This document shows, in pieces, positions 6,422 to 10,179 of a stretch of DNA of 10,179 bases; position 1 is the first letter of the stretch; each line of letters starts with the position of its first letter. The notes under the pieces were generated by a model that saw only the letters and a program-made list of their open reading frames with translations, made no database searches and had not been told where the DNA came from. This stretch comes from DAOUBP01 sp034432655. GTDB lineage: Bacteria; Chloroflexota; Anaerolineae; CG2-30-64-16. The position numbers were made by a program, and so were the translations under genes. The stretch spans positions 1 through 10,179 of the forward strand of contig DAOUBP010000006.1 of NCBI GenBank assembly GCA_034432655.1. Reading direction: 5' to 3'.

Positions 6422-7372
6422 ATGTCCAAGAAGAAAGACAAGGACACAAAAGCAAAAGAGCCGACGGTGCACGGCTCCGACGGACATGAGCAGCAGGAAG
6501 GGCGCGACCCGCAGGTGGCCGCAGCAACAGCAGAACCTAGCGCACAAGGGGCTGATGAGGCCATCGCCACGCCGCCGGCCAGCCCCAAAAAGAAGGGGAA
6601 AATGTCCCGCAAGGAATATGAAAAGGAGCTGGCCAAACTGAACGTCGAGCTGGTCAAACTCCTGGAATGGATCAAGTACAAGGGCCTGAAGGTGGTGGTC
6701 ATTTTCGAGGGTCGGGATGCCGCCGGCAAGGGGGGCGCCATCAAGACCATCACTGCGCCGCTCAATCCCCGCTACTGTCGAGTCGTTGCCCTGGGCGTGC
6801 CCACCGAAAAAGAAAAAACACAGTGGTACTTCCAGCGTTACGTCGCGCATTTGCCCTCGGCCGGCGAGCTGGTACTTTTCGACCGCAGCTGGTACAACCG
6901 CGCCGGGGTTGAGCACGTCATGGGCTTCTGCACCGAGGACGAATACCGTGAATTCCTGCGCTCCTGTCCGGAGTTCGAACGCATGCTCGTCCGCTCGGGC
7001 ATCATCCTGATCAAATACTGGTTCTCGGTGAGCGACGAGGAGCAAGAGCGTCGGTTTCAGGCGCGCCTCAACGATCCGACCAAGCGTTGGAAGCTGAGTC
7101 CGATGGATGTGCAATCGCGGGCGCGTTGGGTGGAATACTCCAAGGCCAAGGACGCCATGTTCGCCTCCACTGACATCAAACAGGCGCCGTGGTACGTAGT
7201 GAATGCAGACGACAAACGCCGTGCCCGCCTCAACGTCATCCGCCACCTGCTCAGCCTGATCCCCTACGAGGACCTGACGCCGGAGCGGATCGAACTGCCG
7301 CCCAGGCAGCCAGACGGCGGCTATGTGCGTCCGCCTATCACCGATCAGACCTTCGTGCCGGAATACTATTGA
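6422..7372 (+). CDS. ppk2: Polyphosphate kinase 2, class I-like (polyP:ADP/GDP phosphotransferase)
   Basis: This is a canonical PPK2 from about residue 61: FEGRDAAGKGG (95-105, Walker A), NPRYCRVVALGVP (115-127), TQWYFQRYVAHLP (133-145), LVLFDRSWYNRAGVE (150-164, Walker B region), and an intact lid, DPTKRWKLSPMD (218-229). It should make NTP from NDP and polyphosphate, reversibly. The length of 316 exceeds the core because of a lysine- and acid-rich N-terminal tail (1-60, MSKKKDKDTK... to ...PKKKGK) predicted to be disordered. The start is supported by AGGGAGG at 6411-6417, 4 nt before the ATG. It lies 34 nt after the first PPK2 gene and overlaps the next by one base. Of the three PPK2 proteins this is the one most surely active. 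Confidence 0.95.
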   Translation: MSKKKDKDTKAKEPTVHGSDGHEQQEGRDPQVAAATAEPSAQGADEAIATPPASPKKKGKMSRKEYEKELAKLNVELVKLLEWIKYKGLKVVVIFEGRDAAGKGGAIKTITAPLNPRYCRVVALGVPTEKEKTQWYFQRYVAHLPSAGELVLFDRSWYNRAGVEHVMGFCTEDEYREFLRSCPEFERMLVRSGIILIKYWFSVSDEEQERRFQARLNDPTKRWKLSPMDVQSRARWVEYSKAKDAMFASTDIKQAPWYVVNADDKRRARLNVIRHLLSLIPYEDLTPERIELPPRQPDGGYVRPPITDQTFVPEYY

Positions 7373-8196
7373 TGTCGTTGCTGGCCCAGATTGACACCCG
7401 GCGGGCTTTGACGGCTGAGGAGTATGCAGCGGCTTTAGCGCACTGGCAGCCAGCGCTGGCCCAGCTTGTCCGTCAGGCGCGCGCAGAAAAACGTCCCGTG
7501 GTGATCCTCTGCGAAGGATGGGATCCCGCCGACCGCCTGAACATCATCAAGCGCCTGACCGAGCGGCTCGACTCGCGCGGGTACGCGGTGCATGCCCTGG
7601 CCGAGGCCGAAGGTGACGATGCGAACCACCACTATCTGTATCGTTTCTGGCGTCGCCTGCCCCCGCGCGGCCACCTGGCCATCTTCGACGGCTCCTGGTA
7701 TCGCCGGGTGCTGGCCGAGCGTGTGGAAGAGGGCTGCACCGAGGCGCAGTGGCAACGGGCTTATCGCGAGATCAATCAGTTCGAGCGGCAGCTGGTGGAT
7801 TTTGGGACGATCGTCCTCAAGTTCTGGCTGCACATCAGCGCAGAAGAAGGAGCGCGCCGCTACCGTGCCGCGACGGAAGCCCTTCAGGAAGCCCCCTCGA
7901 CGCTCCAACCTGCCCGGCGCACGGCGTATGAGGCCGCGGTCGAGGAGATGCTGTTGAAAACCAACACCCTCCTGGCACCCTGGACCGTTGTCGAAGCGGA
8001 TAACCCCCTATGGAGCTGCATCCGGGTGCTAAGCACCGCAGTCGAGACATTGAGCAAAGCATTGCCGCGGCCGGCCGGCTCCGCAGAGACGACGCCCTCG
8101 GCGCCGGACGCGGCAGAAGCCGAAAAGCCGGCCGGTGCAGAGGAACGGCGGGACGAACAGAAAGAGCGAGGCAAGGTGAAAAACCGCAGAGAATAG
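7372..8196 (+). CDS. Degenerate PPK2-like protein (PAP-type, probable pseudoenzyme)
   Basis: The 274 residues align with the C-terminal domain of class II PAP: YLYRFWRRLPPRGHLAIFDG (88-107), AYREINQFERQLVDFGTIVL (130-149), KFWLHISAEE (150-159) and LAPWTVVEADN (201-211). Key residues are gone. Walker A reads EGWDPADRLN (48-57) where EGWDGAGKGT is expected, losing both glycines and the Lys. FDRSWY is FDGSWY (105-110), losing the Arg. The lid basic motif is replaced by an Ala/Pro-rich stretch (166-182). A charged low-complexity tail follows (about 232-274). The frame is open throughout and the fold residues are kept, so this looks like a retained non-catalytic protein, not a decaying gene. The ATG (7372-7374) overlaps the TGA of the previous gene, and no Shine-Dalgarno is visible, so translation is probably coupled. 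It may partner an intact PPK2. Confidence 0.88.
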   Translation: MSLLAQIDTRRALTAEEYAAALAHWQPALAQLVRQARAEKRPVVILCEGWDPADRLNIIKRLTERLDSRGYAVHALAEAEGDDANHHYLYRFWRRLPPRGHLAIFDGSWYRRVLAERVEEGCTEAQWQRAYREINQFERQLVDFGTIVLKFWLHISAEEGARRYRAATEALQEAPSTLQPARRTAYEAAVEEMLLKTNTLLAPWTVVEADNPLWSCIRVLSTAVETLSKALPRPAGSAETTPSAPDAAEAEKPAGAEERRDEQKERGKVKNRRE

Positions 8197-8200
8197 CGGA

Positions 8201-8929
8201 TCAGGCCGGTTCGGTGTGATCAAGCGAACCCTGGGGCCGCATCCCTTTCAAGATCGGCCCCAGCTTTTTCTTCAGGTCCGTGAAGATCTCGTGCACAGAG
8301 CGGTTGGCGTCCACCCAGATAAAATTGTATTCCTGGCCGATCTGCCGGAACTGGGCCAACAGGCGCGTCTGGTACTCACGCCAGTTCTCGAAGATATCAT
8401 CCCCGCGCAGCACATCCATCCCTGATTCCCAGTAGTCAAACCCCTCCCCAGCCAGGACTCGGGGCACCAGGCGCTCCAGGTCGGCTTCCAGATAGAAAAC
8501 GGCGTCCGGCACGATGGCAAAGCCGAAGAGGTCACGCAGCCACTCACGGCTCACCCCGCGCACCAGCGCCCGCGCAATGATCGAATAAATGTAACGGTCG
8601 GTGAGGCAGATAAAGCCGGCACGCAGCGCGGGGATGATCTCCTTTTCCAGCCGGTCGGCGAAATCGGTGGCGTAAAACAGGTTCAGCGTGATGTCGCCCA
8701 GGGTGTGGCCCTGTTTGGCGCGTTGCAAGCCCGGCCCCACCAGCGAAGAGCGCGCCAGCCCGGTTTGGGTCACCGCATAGCCGCTGGCCTCCAGCCATTC
8801 GTGAAGCAGCGCCACCTGAGTCGAGCGGCCGACACCGTCGGTGCCCTCTAACACGATCAACCGGCCCGGCAGCTCACGCGCGTCGAAACCGGGGATGCTG
8901 CCGGCGCCGTAGTAGCGAACTCTGGTCAT
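8201..8929 (-). CDS. Thymidylate-kinase-like P-loop protein with Lys-to-Arg P-loop
   Basis: This 242-residue protein has the thymidylate kinase fold order: a P-loop, EGTDGVGRST (28-37), the helix ADRLEKEIIPALRAG (91-105) and the DR motif LTDRYIYS (109-116). Two things are unusual. The P-loop Lys is Arg35 (codon CGC), and the EPGGT motif that contacts dTMP is absent, with TQTGLARSS (54-62) in its place. Length exceeds the usual 200-215 residues. It is clearly paralogous to the upstream neighbour (shared RGV(S/N)REW(L/V)R and IIPAL/VIPAL blocks). A strong Shine-Dalgarno, AGGAGGT (8934-8940 on the other strand), overlaps the neighbour's stop codon, so the two are coupled. Its 3' end is 4 bp from the convergent PPK2-like gene. 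Annotation pipelines would call it dTMP kinase; I consider the substrate unknown and activity doubtful. Confidence 0.8.
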   Translation of the reverse strand: MTRVRYYGAGSIPGFDARELPGRLIVLEGTDGVGRSTQVALLHEWLEASGYAVTQTGLARSSLVGPGLQRAKQGHTLGDITLNLFYATDFADRLEKEIIPALRAGFICLTDRYIYSIIARALVRGVSREWLRDLFGFAIVPDAVFYLEADLERLVPRVLAGEGFDYWESGMDVLRGDDIFENWREYQTRLLAQFRQIGQEYNFIWVDANRSVHEIFTDLKKKLGPILKGMRPQGSLDHTEPA

Positions 8930-8933
8930 GCCG

Positions 8934-8940
8934 ACCTCCT
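8934..8940 (-). promoter_or_regulatory. Consensus Shine-Dalgarno overlapping the upstream stop
   Basis: On the - strand AGGAGGT lies 4 nt before the ATG at 8929 and shares bases with the TAG (8939-8941) of the preceding gene, a layout typical of stop-start translational coupling. Confidence 0.75.
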
Positions 8941-9706
8941 AAACCGTCTCGTTCGGCTGCGACGACGTTTGCGTCTTCAGGTAGCGGCCATACAGCCCTT
9001 CCTTGGCCAGCACTTCACGCCACGGCAGCAAGTTGACCCGGGTCAAACCCTTAAGGTGCGGCGACACCAGCGCCCGCACCTGCTGCTGTTGATGGACCAG
9101 CGGCAGTGTGGCGTCAATCACCGTCAGGCCGAACTCCTCGATCATCGCCTCGTATTGGGCCAGGATGCGTTTCTGGAACAAACGGAAGCACTCGTAGGGG
9201 TCAGGGCTCAAGCCCAGGTCCATGCCCGCCTCGTACCATTTCAGCGCCGGCCGGCCCACCAGGATGCGCTTGAGCGCCTCATCCAGTGGCACCTGAAAGT
9301 AGAAGGCGACCGTTGGCCGCACCGCAAAGCTGTAAATCTTACGCACCCATTCCCGGTTAACCCCCCGCGCACCGTCCCGCGCGAACGCGGTGTAAATGTA
9401 ACGGTCTGCCAGCACAATCGCGCCGGCTTTCAGCGCGGGGATCACCTGTCGCTCCATACGGTCGGCCAGATCGGCAGCGTGGATCAAGCTGAAGGTGAGG
9501 GGGGTCAGCAGCCGCTCTTTCTTGCCGCGCTGGGTAGTACGACGCACCAGGGGGGAGGAATTCCACTCGGTGAACACTACCAGGTAGCCCTCGCTCACCA
9601 GCCACTTGTGCAACAGATCAAGCTGGGTGCTCTTGCCCGAGCCGTCAATGCCTTCAACGATAAACAGTTTCCCGGGCAACCGGGTGCCATCGGGTAAAGT
9701 AGCCAT
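8939..9706 (-). CDS. Thymidylate-kinase-like P-loop nucleotide kinase
   Basis: This 255-residue protein keeps an intact P-loop, EGIDGSGKST (18-27), the helix ADRMERQVIPALKAG (81-95) and LADRYIYTAFARDGARG (99-115), a DR motif as in dTMP kinases. As in its paralogue, EPGGT is missing (FTEWNSSPLV at 45-54 instead) and the AYQG-type Tyr-Gln is replaced by FARDG. A C-terminal extension after about 205 adds length over standard Tmk. It is therefore a P-loop kinase of the Tmk family with uncertain acceptor. The ATG at 9706 is preferred: GAGGAG (9711-9716) lies 4 nt before it, while an ATG at 9754 lies upstream of the likely -10. It is first of a two-gene unit transcribed away from the tRNA gene. A genuine dTMP kinase remains possible. 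Confidence 0.85.
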   Translation of the reverse strand: MATLPDGTRLPGKLFIVEGIDGSGKSTQLDLLHKWLVSEGYLVVFTEWNSSPLVRRTTQRGKKERLLTPLTFSLIHAADLADRMERQVIPALKAGAIVLADRYIYTAFARDGARGVNREWVRKIYSFAVRPTVAFYFQVPLDEALKRILVGRPALKWYEAGMDLGLSPDPYECFRLFQKRILAQYEAMIEEFGLTVIDATLPLVHQQQQVRALVSPHLKGLTRVNLLPWREVLAKEGLYGRYLKTQTSSQPNETV

Positions 9707-9741
9707 CTCGCTCCTCACTCGCGCCGCGAATATCCGCGCCA

Positions 9742-9770
9742 AGTTTAGCACCAATCACAAGGCCGCGCAA
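9742..9770 (-). promoter_or_regulatory. Promoter of the kinase pair
   Basis: On the - strand TTGCGC (9765-9770) and TAAACT (9742-9747) are separated by 17 bp, and TGC before the -10 makes an extended element. A start near 9735 leaves a leader of about 29 nt containing GAGGAG. Confidence 0.5.
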
Positions 9771-9827
9771 ACAGCCGTGCCACACCAACCACAGCATTCA
9801 CACCCTGTTAGATGTTCTTTCCCGGCT

Positions 9828-9857
9828 TTGACGTCATGCGCACCTCAGTGCTAAAAT
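9828..9857 (+). promoter_or_regulatory. Promoter of tRNA-Leu
   Basis: TTGACG (9828-9833) and TAAAAT (9852-9857) are 18 bp apart, with TGC directly before the -10 (extended -10). The predicted start, about 9864, is 5 nt before the mature tRNA 5' end, so little 5' trimming would be needed. Confidence 0.65.
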
Positions 9858-9868
9858 TACGGCTGCGG

Positions 9869-9951
9869 GGGGCGGTGGCGAAAAGGCAAACGCATTGGTC
9901 TTAAAAACCAAGGGTCGTGAGACCATGTGGGTTCGACTCCCACCCGCCCTA
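9869..9951 (+). tRNA. trnL: tRNA-Leu (anticodon UAA)
   Basis: The 83-nt cloverleaf is complete. Acceptor GGGGCGG (9869-9875) pairs with CCGCCCT (9944-9950) with one G-U at the first pair; the discriminator is A9951. The D-stem is GCG/CGC. Anticodon stem TTGGT/ACCAA encloses loop CTTAAAA with anticodon TAA at 9902-9904. A type II variable arm, GGTC-GTGA-GACC (9913-9924), is as expected for Leu. The T-arm is GTGGG-TTCGACT-CCCAC (9927-9943). CCA is not encoded and must be added. It reads UUA, and possibly UUG by wobble, rare codons in a GC-rich genome. Confidence 0.97.
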
Positions 9952-10032
9952 CTTCGGTCATGATGTAATGCGAAATTATGAAAGTTAAGAATTTATTCCG
10001 GTAATGGGCGAAGCGGCTCGTCACTGACGGCC

Positions 10033-10058
10033 GCACGACCATGAATGGATCGTGCTAC
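10033..10058 (-). repeat. REP-like hairpin element (GTAG type), left copy
   Basis: Read on the - strand this begins GTAG and forms an imperfect hairpin. Stem GCACGA (10033-10038) pairs with TCGTGC (10050-10055), and CCAT with ATGG inside, with one bulged A (10049). On the - strand it holds TTCAT in the centre. It has the same 26-nt length and layout as the element at 10154-10179 in opposite orientation. Confidence 0.6.
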
Positions 10059-10066
10059 CGAGCAGC

Positions 10067-10112
10067 GCCCGATGAACCGGGCTGAACCGCCTCGCCGACG
10101 CGCATTCAGCCC
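10067..10112. repeat. Two further inverted repeats between the REP-like copies
   Basis: GCCCG (10067-10071) pairs with CGGGC (10078-10082); its - strand loop also contains TTCAT. GGGCTGAA (10079-10086) pairs exactly with TTCAGCCC (10105-10112) across an 18-nt loop. The two hairpins overlap at 10079-10082 and so are alternative structures. Confidence 0.5.
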
Positions 10113-10153
10113 CGTTAAGCGCGCAGCCTCCCTTTGGGACGGGGCGCCGCCTG

Positions 10154-10179
10154 GTAGCCCGGCGACTTCATCGCCGGGC
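10154..10179 (+). repeat. REP-like hairpin element (GTAG type), right copy
   Basis: GTAG (10154-10157) leads into a perfect 9-bp stem, GCCCGGCGA (10157-10165) with TCGCCGGGC (10171-10179), and a CTTCA loop. It ends at the window edge, so it may continue. Region 9952-10179 shows no gene: the first 55 bases are AT-richer and featureless, the rest is hairpins. Confidence 0.65.

Noticed and set aside
6059..7246. 395-codon open frame on the - strand across two PPK2 genes
   Set aside because: It spans two genes with intact PPK2 motifs and their intergenic gap; it shows no domain or ribosome-binding site.
7189..7371. Upstream in-frame start for the third PPK2 gene, inside the second
   Set aside because: It would overlap the second PPK2 gene by 184 bp with a low-complexity shadow sequence, whereas the TGATG overlap at 7370-7374 is a typical coupled start.
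9857..10042. 61-codon open frame on the - strand across the tRNA region
   Set aside because: Its C-terminal half is the reverse complement of the tRNA-Leu gene read as protein, a well-known source of spurious ORFs, and it has no ribosome-binding site.

Overview
The window is GC-rich, densely coded bacterial DNA. Gene content (CYTH/CHAD and PPK2 polyphosphate proteins, an N-acetylglucosamine salvage pair, an IS630-type helix-turn-helix fused to an enzyme domain) and a 7-bp-period intergenic repeat suggest a member of the Chloroflexota or a similar high-GC group. That placement is an inference; nothing here fixes the taxon.

Layout. (1) 1-282 (+) is the 3' end of a Pro/Ala/Lys-rich protein with an in-frame 60-bp tandem repeat. 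A perfect 11-bp hairpin at 294-328 separates it from a convergent gene. (2) 336-2691 (-) holds nagA and, downstream, a two-SIS-domain protein that fits a type II glucosamine-6-phosphate deaminase. Together they would turn GlcNAc-6-P into fructose-6-P, acetate and ammonia. A degenerate heptamer array lies between them. (3) 2692-2976 is a divergent promoter region with a consensus extended -10 (TATAAT) and a perfect palindrome touching it. (4) 2977-8196 (+) is a four-gene polyphosphate operon: an 888-residue CYTH - HTH - Ppx/GppA-type HD - CHAD fusion, then three successive PPK2-family proteins. The middle one is canonical, the first is atypical, and the third has lost Walker A, the Arg of DRSWY and the lid. 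(5) 8201-9706 (-) is a convergent pair of thymidylate-kinase-like P-loop proteins. Both lack the usual EPGGT nucleotide-binding motif, and one has Arg in place of the P-loop Lys. (6) 9869-9951 (+) is tRNA-Leu(UAA) with its own promoter, divergent from the kinase pair. (7) 9952-10179 has no gene but carries hairpins that look like an inverted pair of GTAG-type REP elements.

How the genes may work together. The CHAD and HD parts of the fusion should bind polyphosphate and the CYTH part should hydrolyse triphosphate ends. The canonical PPK2 should interconvert polyphosphate and nucleoside di/triphosphates. The degenerate PPK2 and the Arg-P-loop kinase each sit beside an intact paralogue, so both may be regulatory or binding partners. 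The HTH in the fusion and the palindrome at the operon promoter raise the possibility of direct polyphosphate-responsive autoregulation. This is the most novel hypothesis in the window and rests on sequence pattern only.
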